Source of the DNA: Endotrypanum monterogeii
Taxonomy: Eukaryota > Euglenozoa > Kinetoplastea > Trypanosomatida > Trypanosomatidae
Reading direction: 5' to 3'
NCBI GenBank assembly: GCA_000333855.2
Contig: CM007319.1
Span: 713,081 to 777,080 of the forward strand
DNA length: 64,000 nt
The notes beneath the pieces were generated by a model. It saw nothing but the letters and a program-made list of their open reading frames with translations. It did not search any database and was not told where the DNA came from. Position numbers and translations under genes: made by a program. Of the stretch, positions 41,508 to 50,509 are shown piece after piece; positions within the stretch are counted from its first letter, which is position 1, and each line of letters opens with the position of its first letter.

Positions 41508-42125
41508 ATGAAGTTGTACGGTTTGTTGATCCTCAAACCGTACACGCAGAGTGCAGAGAAGGACGCCGTTATCTGTTGCAGTGCTATTGACGTTAGCTCC
41601 TTCGGCTTCTTCCAGCGAAGCTCAGCGCGCGAGTTTATTGTGTTCCTCTCCCGCACTGTGGCAAAACGGGTGGCCCTCGGTGGCAAGACACAAATAACGG
41701 AAAACGGCAATGTCGTGTACGCGTATGCGACTTTGGACGGTCTCGTGGCAATCGCAGTGAGCGACATCGAGTACAACGCTCGTGTCGCCTTCACACTCTT
41801 GACAGAGCTCGTGCCGCAGTTCCAGCAGACGTTCCGTGGGAAATACGAGTCTTCGCAAGGCAAGGCCGATGAGTTTCTTCACTGGCCCTACCTTGACGAT
41901 ACCCTGGGGAAGTATCAGAAGCCCGAGGAGGTAGACAAGATCCTACGTATCAAGCGAGATGTAGAAGATACAAAGGTAATTATGTACAACGCGATTGACC
42001 AAATAATCGAACGAGGGCAGAAAATCGATGACTTGGTGGCGCAGAGTGAAGATCTGGGCATGGCTAGCAAAACATTCTACTCCCAGGCAAGGCAGACAAA
42101 TTCGAGTTGCTGCACCGTCATGTGA
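41508..42125 (+). CDS. YKT6: R-SNARE YKT6 (longin SNARE)
   Basis: The 205-residue protein is a YKT6-type v-SNARE acting in membrane fusion at Golgi, endosome, vacuole and autophagosome membranes. The N-terminal longin domain spans about 1-130 (MKLYGLLIL start, typical of YKT6). The SNARE motif spans about 140-197, with the zero-layer arginine at Arg169 in the ERGQKIDDLV heptads. The tail ends SSCCTVM: Cys202 with TVM forms the CaaX prenylation box and Cys201 is the neighbouring palmitoylation site, so the protein is lipid-anchored with no transmembrane helix. Length matches the family (about 200 residues). The ATG at 41508 begins at the conserved N-terminus; a TTG 18 bases upstream in frame is not needed. 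Confidence 0.96.
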   Translation: MKLYGLLILKPYTQSAEKDAVICCSAIDVSSFGFFQRSSAREFIVFLSRTVAKRVALGGKTQITENGNVVYAYATLDGLVAIAVSDIEYNARVAFTLLTELVPQFQQTFRGKYESSQGKADEFLHWPYLDDTLGKYQKPEEVDKILRIKRDVEDTKVIMYNAIDQIIERGQKIDDLVAQSEDLGMASKTFYSQARQTNSSCCTVM

Positions 42126-42583
42126 TTCGTAACGAAGAGAGTGCGACGCCTGATGAGGCAAAACTGTGGTGTGTGGGAGAGGAGGTGGGCAGACAGCGCA
42201 GTTGACGCTTCTCGTCTGCGTCAAATTGGCAAGCGATCCTTTTCACTCTGAGTAGGAGAAAATATCTTTGCTTTCAGCGCTTTTTTTTTTTGCTTTTCCC
42301 GGAAAGAGTCCAAGGTTATAGTAACGGCGGAAACCGTGATGAAGGAGGGGGGGTTGTGACCCATAGTTTCTTCACGCTCCCTCTTTTGTGATTGTGCGGA
42401 TTTATATATATTTATCTGAGCGCCCCACTTTGCACCACGTGGCTCTCTCCGAAACGCCGTTGATTCCAATGTCGTTTAGATGAGCATTTGGCTCTCTACT
42501 TCGCCCACTCTCCACTACCCATCGCTTTCGGCTTTGCCGTGGCCGCCATTATCCCGCCTGATAAAAACTAGAAGCGGTATCTC

Positions 42584-42607
42584 GAGTGGCCAACATGTTG
42601 GCCACTC
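42584..42607. repeat. Perfect 24-base palindrome
   Basis: The sequence centred on CAACATGTTG reads identically on both strands over all 24 bases (outer bases GAGTGG and CCACTC). It lies 460 bases after the YKT6 stop in presumed 3' UTR. It could form a hairpin in RNA or a cruciform in DNA. No function is known to me. Confidence 0.9.
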
Positions 42608-42680
42608 ACCTTCCCCACGCGCCTTGGCGCACGCATGTATGCCCCAAGAATGTCGATTATGTGCCTAAAAATATATGCCC

Positions 42681-42708
<28 letters not shown>
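42681..42708. repeat. (TG)14 microsatellite
   Basis: A perfect TG run followed by CGCGCG, in gene-free sequence between YKT6 and the acidic protein gene. Confidence 0.95.
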
Positions 42709-42717
<9 letters not shown>

Positions 42718-43441
42718 ACAGGAGGCAAATGAACTGCTACGCTCGAAGATCGGCCTGTCTGCGTTGATCCCTCCACGCTCACCCCCAAAAGGGGGACACA
42801 GGACACTCTAGAGAATGCCCAGCCCAACCCAACAGTTGAAGAGAAGGTGCACATGTTTAGCCCCCTCTGCCCCTTCATTCAACATTCCGTCCTCTTTCTC
42901 GCCACTCCCCTAGACGGTTTGCGTTGCGCTTGTCTGGGAGTGTTTTTTTTTTTTTGCTATGGCTTTCTTTCTCTCAGCCTGTGGATGCTCTCCGTTATGG
43001 ATGCATCCATCCCATAAATCGGTTTACGCCACAGAAGGAAGGCTTCCTTCCCACCCACCCACCCACCCCCGTAACACCTTGCTTCATCTAAGTGCGCCGC
43101 TTTGAATCTAAGAACGGTGGAGCAGGAAAGCCCTTCTTCAGCAAGCACGTCCCACAGAGGAAGCTCTGTTGTGTTTCAGTCCTCCTCGGTGCAAAATATC
43201 CGCTACTGTTTCTCACCTCCTCCTCTGCATCCTGCCTTACCAATATCATTTTTGGCTCCTCTCCCACATGGCGCCGTACCGCGTAACACGTCACACTCAA
43301 ACATGCACTAGAATAGCTGCGGACAGAAGTAATAGATAATTTCAATTCCCGAGGGAATGAAGACGGGCTGTGCATCAGCCCCAGTACCCTCATAGTTTGA
43401 CTACAAGCGATTCAAAGCACGTGTGAACGTCCTGTTTAATA

Positions 43442-44347
43442 ATGGATCACTCCGTCGATGTGAGGGGCGGTGCGAACCCAGCGGGGCGCCACAGTACAAA
43501 TAAGTACCGACACAGCGAAGACGAAGAGTCAGAGTTTGATGAGGAGGACTGGGAGGAGGAGGGGGAGGAGGACTGGGAGGAATCAGAAGACGTCGACAGC
43601 GAGTGGGACATGGAGGATGTGGATGTCGAAGAAGAGTCAGACAAACAGTGCTCCTGTAGCGGCGTATCACTCGGTAAAGAAGGCGGCAGTACAGACGAGA
43701 TGGCGGAGGAACACGAGGAAGCAATACACGAAGGTGACGACGACGACAGTGATAGCGGCCACAGAGCTAAAAAGGGCGAAGCCGAGACAGGTCTGTCCGT
43801 GTCGACCAACTCTGTCGCCGCCGCCAGCACCAGTGACAGCAGCAGCATCTTTACGGCCGCATCGCCCAGGGATAATTTGCGAGTGAGCGCGCCGACCAAG
43901 GGCAGCGTGTTCGGCTCCCTCGCTACCACTGCTGCAATGTCGTCTTCACCACAGGCACCACCTATGCCGCTAGTGTGCTCGGCATTCCCATCTGCAGGGA
44001 CGCCGCCGGTGTTGACACCTCACCCGTTATTAGTCACGACGGAGTCTTCAATCGCCAGCTGCACTGCTGTGCAAGACCAGCAGCAGCAGAACACCATCCC
44101 AGCGCCTCCGCCTACCACTACATCGACTCCAGCTACACAACAGAAGCAAGCTGTGACCATGGCCCCACTTCACTTTGTCGACTTTGAGCGATCCTTGGGC
44201 CGAAAGCCGTCGAACAGCGACGGGCCCCGCGCTCGCAGCGCTGCTGAGGAGGCGCAGGACGTGAAGCGTGCCCGACAACGATACAAACTTGTGCTCCCAA
44301 CGGATAAGTTTGACAAGCAGATCGAGAAGGCACTCTATGGTAACTGA
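43442..44347 (+). CDS. Acidic, mostly disordered protein of unknown function
   Basis: I do not recognise this 301-residue protein. Residues 20-65 are extremely acidic, with a near-repeat of the unit EEDWEEEGEEDWEESED. The middle (100-235) is rich in Ser, Thr, Ala and Pro with Gln runs and looks disordered. The C-terminal 60 residues are basic and more ordered, with FVDFERSLGRKPS and a helical QRYKLVLPTDKFDKQIEKALYGN-type end; this is the part most likely to be conserved and to bind a partner. There is no signal peptide or membrane segment. The acid-then-basic layout suggests a nuclear or ribonucleoprotein accessory factor, but that is only a guess. The ATG at 43442 is the first in the frame. 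Confidence 0.72.
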   Translation: MDHSVDVRGGANPAGRHSTNKYRHSEDEESEFDEEDWEEEGEEDWEESEDVDSEWDMEDVDVEEESDKQCSCSGVSLGKEGGSTDEMAEEHEEAIHEGDDDDSDSGHRAKKGEAETGLSVSTNSVAAASTSDSSSIFTAASPRDNLRVSAPTKGSVFGSLATTAAMSSSPQAPPMPLVCSAFPSAGTPPVLTPHPLLVTTESSIASCTAVQDQQQQNTIPAPPPTTTSTPATQQKQAVTMAPLHFVDFERSLGRKPSNSDGPRARSAAEEAQDVKRARQRYKLVLPTDKFDKQIEKALYGN

Positions 44348-45333
44348 ACACACCTCGCCTTTCACGGGGTCGTGAGAGTGACATAAAAGAAATGTGGCGT
44401 GCTCGACTTTCTGCTGACATCTGCTTCTGTTTTCCGTTGCCACTCGTTTCGCGCCGGTGCTGCGATGTCAACGAGGGAGAAGGAGTGGAGGAGATCTTCA
44501 TCGAACAAAGAAAGCACGAATAGCAGCGAACGGGTAGCGAGCATAGAAAATGGCACGGCGGTCCAAACTGCGATGCGAGCTTTTCATGCTCCCGTGTTTC
44601 TGGCGTGCGCTGAACCCCTCACCCTTTTCCCTTGGTTTTCTCTGGTTGAAGGAGGGGGTGTAACCCGCCCACCGCTTTACCAGATGCCGTATTCACATCA
44701 CATTACTGAAACATATCTCGCGTATCCTCAATTTGCTGTTGGTTGGCCACCTGATCGAACACCCAGCTCCCCACCCTCCGCATCTGTAGTAGCTACATGT
44801 TGTGATTGCAAGTGGGCCACCAGCAAATATAGACACACGTACGCGGCGGAGGGACAAACGCAATAACTGCGCACCTACACCAATTGGGGGGGGGAGGGGG
44901 CACGATCAGCTCACTGTTGCGTCCAGCACAACCACCCACCCACCCCCCGTTGATAATGACTGATGCTATCCTCCTTGATACTGTTGTTTGTTGCCATCAA
45001 CGTCACTCACGTATCACCTCTTTTGCTGTGCCATTTCTTCCTCGACCCATACAACCACCACCACCACCACCACCCCCCCCAAAAAAAAAAAAATGCATCG
45101 TCCACATCCGCATAACACTCCACAAGTGCCCTCTTGACCTCCCACCAGAGGCGCCAACATTTCGTTAGCTGTTGATTTTGTGACGTATTATACCAACCCT
45201 TACAGCGTCCACTCCTTATTTCCCTTTGGTTGCACAATGCGACAGCCTACTGTTCTGTGTGTGCGTTGCCTTCTTTCTTGATTTTAGAAAATACTCTTCC
45301 CATCGAATCAGCACACCAGTGCACGCGCGCGCA
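44348..45333. other. Intergenic region with one doubtful frame
   Basis: No supported gene. An open frame with its ATG at 44465 runs to 44866 (133 codons), but it has no recognisable domain and no clear splice signal, so I do not call it a gene. The region also has G- and C-rich runs (44886-44900, 45052-45080) and an A12 run at 45082-45093. The splice signal of the next gene is at 45250-45287. Confidence 0.5.
45250..45287 (+). promoter_or_regulatory. Probable spliced-leader acceptor
   Basis: A T-rich pyrimidine tract ends in GATTTTAG, with AG at 45286-45287, 46 bases before the ATG at 45334. It makes the in-frame upstream TTG at 45226 impossible as a start in the spliced mRNA. Confidence 0.55.
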
Positions 45334-46854
45334 ATGCCGTGTTCCACGCACCCCGTGCCGTCGTTATGGCCGACCGCACGCTGCGGCAGCAGCCCCCCTG
45401 CGCTGGACGACATCAAGCTGCAATTCGCCACCCAGGAGGTGCGCAAACGGTTTTCGGGCATCACAGTGACGGACATGCTGGCTGTGTTGAGCATGCTGCT
45501 GGCCCACCCGCGGCTCCGCCAGTCCACCGGGAAAAAAGCTGACGGGATCAAAACAGACCCTCTTCACGAGACCTCCCCCGCCCCGGAGCGAACTCAAAGC
45601 AGCTCATGGACCCGCGTAGGGCTGGACTCGATCAGTTGTCATCAGAACTCCCCCAGTCTGAATTCTTCCACCACGGCAAGTGAGACAACTTCGGGGGACT
45701 GTGATGCGATGGATAGTGAGGGGCGTGAAGCACTCCCTCGGAATGATCCCAGTGCCTTGTGGCTTAGTGAAGAGTGGGCTACGACCCTTACCAGTATCCT
45801 CGACAACGCACGACAATATCGCGAATCTGCCGATAAACATCTTACGGTCTTGGACGTAGTGCGACTGTCCATTAAGGAATGGTTCGACGACGCGAGTCAT
45901 GACGCAGCAGAAAGCAGGACGCATTTCGCCGTGCCGGAGCGCGCAGCCTGCAACCCCCCCGAATGGCTTGCAACTCTGAAGCGGGTGCGGTGTCTAGCTG
46001 AAGATGTGTGCCACGCCAAGTACAAAGCATTGTACGAGCGACTCTGCAGCGAAGCGGAGGACGAGGGTGGTGATGGAATGACCATGCCCGCGTATGTCCT
46101 ACGTGATGACGACAGCGTCATGGCGTCTTCTGTCGTAGCACGACGATCAGCACGCCGTGCCGCGACTGAGTCAGTCGGCATACCGCCTTTCTCCCTTGTC
46201 ATTCAATGTGGACGCACCGGAAGCGGAACAGAGGGTTCGGTATCTTCCGTCAGCATCGATGTTGACTCACGCAACTGTGGCGCGCACCGCAGTAGCTGTG
46301 AGACCAGCAGCGCCTCCTTCGTCGTTGGCTGCGAGTGGTTTCAGTGGGTCTTTCTTGCTCGAAGCTCGCTAGCGTGTCAGTGTGAGTCCTACCCTCTACT
46401 GAAAGACGGCATAACCGGCGCAGATGCTGAAGTCGTTGTGGCTGAACAGCAGAAGTGGCGACGACGACACTGCATCGTGCAGCTTCTCTACCCCTCCGAG
46501 GCTGGTTTTTCAGATGGCTTAGATTGCTCAGATGGCTCCTCGGACCTGCGCTCGGCCGAGGCCCAGTATGAACTAAGTGAACCACAGGTCGTCCTTTCCT
46601 CGCTACTGGGTGTGGCTATGCGCGTTTGGTGTCGGACCCACCCGCACAACGTCGCGCAAGTGTTTAGGTTGGAAGAAGACACCTCCCCGCAGCATCTCTA
46701 CGACGGTACCCTATTTTGGTCCCACTGGCCCCCACGCGGCGCGGCAGCGCTACAGCAGTGTGAGCGCGACGCCGCCAGCCGCTTGATGCCGATACCGCTC
46801 CTCCCGGGCGAATGCTTCGCGCATGATTTGGACGTGAAAGACGACGATAATTGA
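45334..46854 (+). CDS. Unrecognised 506-residue protein
   Basis: I do not recognise this protein. Residues 18-55 include an ordered helical stretch (IKLQFATQEVRKRFSGITVTDMLAVLSMLL pattern, broken here by no gap). A second ordered block near 110-200 contains WLSEEWATTLTSILDNARQYR. The C-terminal third (310-500) looks like an alpha/beta domain with several Trp and Cys residues (CEWFQWVFLARSSLACQCE). A polar Ser-rich linker lies between about 60 and 115. There is no signal peptide or transmembrane helix. Codon use is like that of the neighbouring genes, supporting a real gene. The start was chosen as the first ATG after a good splice acceptor. Confidence 0.75.
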   Translation: MPCSTHPVPSLWPTARCGSSPPALDDIKLQFATQEVRKRFSGITVTDMLAVLSMLLAHPRLRQSTGKKADGIKTDPLHETSPAPERTQSSSWTRVGLDSISCHQNSPSLNSSTTASETTSGDCDAMDSEGREALPRNDPSALWLSEEWATTLTSILDNARQYRESADKHLTVLDVVRLSIKEWFDDASHDAAESRTHFAVPERAACNPPEWLATLKRVRCLAEDVCHAKYKALYERLCSEAEDEGGDGMTMPAYVLRDDDSVMASSVVARRSARRAATESVGIPPFSLVIQCGRTGSGTEGSVSSVSIDVDSRNCGAHRSSCETSSASFVVGCEWFQWVFLARSSLACQCESYPLLKDGITGADAEVVVAEQQKWRRRHCIVQLLYPSEAGFSDGLDCSDGSSDLRSAEAQYELSEPQVVLSSLLGVAMRVWCRTHPHNVAQVFRLEEDTSPQHLYDGTLFWSHWPPRGAAALQQCERDAASRLMPIPLLPGECFAHDLDVKDDDN

Positions 46855-46959
46855 ACCAGTAGTAGTGCATGTTTCGCCTAGTTTCGCCGTAAATATATCG
46901 CATTCCTTTTCAAAGCCCACCGCGGCACCCTACCCCGCGGGCGAATAGACGCACCATTT

Positions 46960-47230
46960 CTGTTAACCCCCCCCCCCACGCCGGCGGGGGCATATATGAA
47001 CCCAAGCCACCTGCACAACCGCCCACCCCCCTGACCACCACCACAGCCCCCCTGCGCGCCAAGGGAACATCGCCCGCCCCGAGGGGCCCGCCCGCAAAAA
47101 AACACATTGGCCCCCCCCCCACCCAAACGACCCGGCCCCCCTCGCCGCCAAGCCCACCGCGCCGCCCTTTGGACCACCCGCCAGCCCCAACGATCCCCGC
47201 CGCGGAACCAAAAAAAATGGCGAGCCCCAC
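46960..47230. other. C-rich, T-depleted block
   Basis: The + strand is dominated by C runs and A, with very little T, including C12-C13 near 46967-46978, C10 near 47110 and several CCCGCC-type words. On the - strand this is G-rich with many G-runs and could form G-quadruplexes. Nothing else in the window looks like it, so it may be low-quality sequence as well as biology. Confidence 0.6.
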
Positions 47231-50200
47231 GCCCCCAGCCTTCCCAGACCGACGCAGTCACACTTGAGCTGTTGGCTCGCATGCAATAGAAAACTTATAT
47301 AACGGTAGAGGGCTCGGCTGCCAGCCTCACATATGACGCATGAGCTGTGTCCTCAACCAAATACAGACACTGAAACGCAGCTATGTCATAATATTGGGCT
47401 AATATCCCCCCAAATGCCAGGTAACGATACGAGACTGTTCACCACCTGCATTTTTTTTTTTTGGAGGCAGCCCTATCAACTTGTGCTCGATAACACGCTG
47501 GCACAAATCCCTTCTAGACTCATAGGCCACCGCTTATCAACAGTCCGGCTTTTCTACAACATACCGCTTCCTCGGTTCGACCAATATATACGACATTATT
47601 TCCCGTGGCTGTCAATCTGATAAGCTGGCCACACACTCATCAACTTTATTTTTCAAGCATAAAAAAGGGGGCCGAAAGAAACTCGATATAGGGGCTTGTT
47701 GTATACTTTTTAGTACCATGGCAATCCAGGTCTTACTTTGGAAAGTTTTGGTGGAACCGAACTTTTTTCAAAGCTTCCCGCACATAACCTCACCAACTTG
47801 ACTACGTAGAACCTGAGAAAACTATCCTTGGTGTTTTCCATTCTACTTTTCAGGTACACTGAGTGATGTGGTATCACGACATCGATCTCCTTTCACGTCG
47901 AGTCCTACAACACCCAGACCCAGTGAACTCTTCCGAGATACCAACAGTCTACGCTACCACAACTAGCTTCCCCAGTACATGTATTCTTCCCTTTTGTGAT
48001 TTCGATCGCTTCTTGAGATAGGTCTGCTTTTCTGTATTTAATGAAATAGAAAACTGTAGAACATACTTCTTTGTGAAGAGCCCTCATCTGGCTATCTCAT
48101 GTTTGCCCAACGAGAGTACGCCTCTCACAATATTGGGCATCAGTACACGTTTTTTTTATTGTAGCTGTGAGACTACTCTGTCTACTTCTCGATCTTTCTT
48201 CCTTGACTTACGGGTTCACGTACAACTGTGTCAACGTTGAGCTACGTAAAACATGATCTGAAGGTATCAGCGGGGAGGCCCCGTGCGCTGCGCACTGCAG
48301 TCCCGCAAGAATATATTTTCTCTTTCTCATCCTCATTGTAAACATCCCTGCAAATCTCATAGACATGTAAGAAAGTGTGGTGTCTAGTTCCTTTTCTCCT
48401 TGGGATAGCTGTGATAACGGCACTCCAGTGGGATCACCTGAACATATTTTTTTCCCCTAAATTCTTGGAACTGTTTAGGCTACAAAAAAAAAAAACTGAA
48501 TGATTTTTGTTCTTGTGGCTAATCAAGGCGTTTTCAACTGTAATTCTGTTGCCACAGGCTTCTGGAAGCCAGTTATTAGTTTCCCAACTCTGTGTGGCTT
48601 TTTTAAATTATTCTTGTCATATGCACTTTGCTCAGCGTGCCTCACCAAAGTTCTTTTTCTTTAGACGCGCGAATGTGCCCTCTGGCAGAGGAATCCAAGC
48701 CTGGTGCCGTGTCACACCTAACTAGAGTGTTTGCATTATCTTTTTTGAAGTCGACAGGGGAAGAATCTGGCGCGTAGCATCTGTGGAACGCTACCCAGCT
48801 TTTACAGGGATCTGAGACTGTATACTCGTGAATCGAATTTTTCGTTTCCATGAAGTTTTGGGACTTCTTCCCTACTCGTAGTGGATATGTAGTTGTCAAA
48901 AGTATTTTGAGGCAGACTTCTTTTGCTCTGTTTCTCAGTTTCAGCAACGTGACCTTCCTGTTTGGCGAGTGAAGGAGACCTCCTCAGCCAAAGAGATTTT
49001 CTTTGTTTTGTGCCCCGGGAAAGCCTCCTTTGTTGGTGTTAGCATTCTCTCGTTGCCCAGTATTTATTATTGTTTGTGATGTTGTTAGGTAATTTAGGTC
49101 CTCAACTCCGTTGAAAGAAATCTGCACCGGAATGAAAGCTGTAGGTACACTCGAGAAACGTCATGACGATGTGTATCGGAGAAAAGGGCACGCCATTCTT
49201 AAAGTGATGTGCGTTTCTGATAATTTACACCTCTGTGGCCTACGTAGCTCTTTTTTTTTCCCTGTGTATGTGCTTCGGGAAGCGACTGAGGGTGGGCTCT
49301 CGCTTGATTTTATACCTCTCTTTACCCTAAGTAACTCACTGCAACATAGTGCTTAGAGAAAAACGGAAAAGGTGTGCGCTTGAATTTGTCTAAATATCGG
49401 TAGAAAGTTTCTGAGCTCTCACAAGAAAAGTAATTATCAAGTTGATGTAAGTTTTATGATTAGATGTATTGACGAGCTGATGGAGACCGTGACACTTTGG
49501 TGAACTCTCCCACGGAATGTGAAACAACTTCGTCTGTTGGAGGACATTGGGAACAGTGCCAATGCGCCTCTCGCTGCCTTTTCAATGCTACTCGTATATT
49601 GTTCCGCTCTATTTAGACTGCTAGACCCCCAAATCCTCATGAGAAGTATATCTTGGCGCCGTGTTTTGAAGTACAATATCGTATCTCTCGTGGAATCTCT
49701 GTGGATTCTGCCCACCTGGCGCTGTGTAGCTGCTTCTCTAGGCTGCAGGATCAATAACTTGAGGGCCACAAAAATCCAATGTGATGCTACTCTGGTGCGT
49801 TAGACACTCGGTTTCTGGATAGCGTTTCCACAGAGGCCTGTTATGGTGTAAACATTGAGTTCTATCTACTTTTCACACACAGTTTCAAACCTCTTTTACA
49901 GCTCCTTTATCTCGTGAAGGGAACCTTCGCAGCTTGTAGGACTGTACCACGTGAAAGCTGGGTTTATGGACAAGGCTCTAGGGGAACGTGGATAACGTAG
50001 GGGACAACGTTTTGGAAGCGTGGTCGTGCTTAGATGACGGATATCGGCATTGCACCGGAGCATTCCTATTTCCTAATCTGCACTGTGACACACTTTGAGA
50101 CGAATGGTGGAATTCGGCTTTTGAAAATTGTTCTGGCATGATAAGCAAGGCAGGGCTAAGAAAAAGGCAGGATAATTCATGAATTCAAAGAGAAACTGAA

Positions 50201-50405
50201 AGCTGAACTTGACCACGCCTGTATCATATCTTCTGTCTTTTTTTCCTCTGTGGACAATTTGGTTTTCACAGGAATACATTGCTGAAGTTACGGGAGGAAT
50301 TTTTTTTTTTTTAACGTTGTTGTTTTTTGCTCTTGGAGCTGCAAGCGCGATGCTCGGTAGGTACTATTCTTATTGCTCATATAGGTGAGACGAACTAATC
50401 CATGA

Positions 50406-50457
50406 TTTCCCCCGTTCTTCTCCATTTGTCTTTATCTTTTATTCAATTCTCTTCAAG
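50406..50457 (+). promoter_or_regulatory. Probable spliced-leader acceptor for the lipase-like gene
   Basis: A nearly pure C/T tract (50406-50454) ends in TTCAAG, with AG at 50456-50457, 52 bases before the ATG at 50510. An in-frame ATG at 50402 lies before this tract and would be removed by splicing here. Confidence 0.6.
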
Positions 50458-50509
50458 GCAGATACTCTCTCCACTTACATTTCCCGTAGCTTACTTCTCG
50501 TCCGTGAAT

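Larger units (their letters stand above)
42126..43441. other. Intergenic region after YKT6
   Basis: No gene seen. It holds a perfect 24-base palindrome at 42584-42607, a (TG)n run at 42681-42708, a small C5-A4-G5 hairpin near 42783-42796 and CCCA repeats near 43051-43068. The rest is ordinary UTR-like sequence. Confidence 0.5.
46855..50509. other. 3.6 kb gene-free region with C-rich block and AT-richer tract
   Basis: No supported gene. The first part includes a very C-rich, T-poor block (about 46960-47230). From about 47280 to 50300 the texture changes: GC content falls, microsatellites and long pyrimidine tracts become rare, and stop codons are frequent in all frames. Only short frames of up to about 110 codons occur on either strand and none is recognisable. 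The last 200 bases carry the splice signals of the lipase-like gene. Confidence 0.5.

Noticed and set aside
44465..44866. Plus-strand frame of 133 codons after the acidic protein
   Set aside because: No domain, unusual composition and no clear splice acceptor; could be real but I cannot support it.
47570..47590. A GGTTCGA word resembling a tRNA B box
   Set aside because: No matching A box or cloverleaf stems could be found around it.
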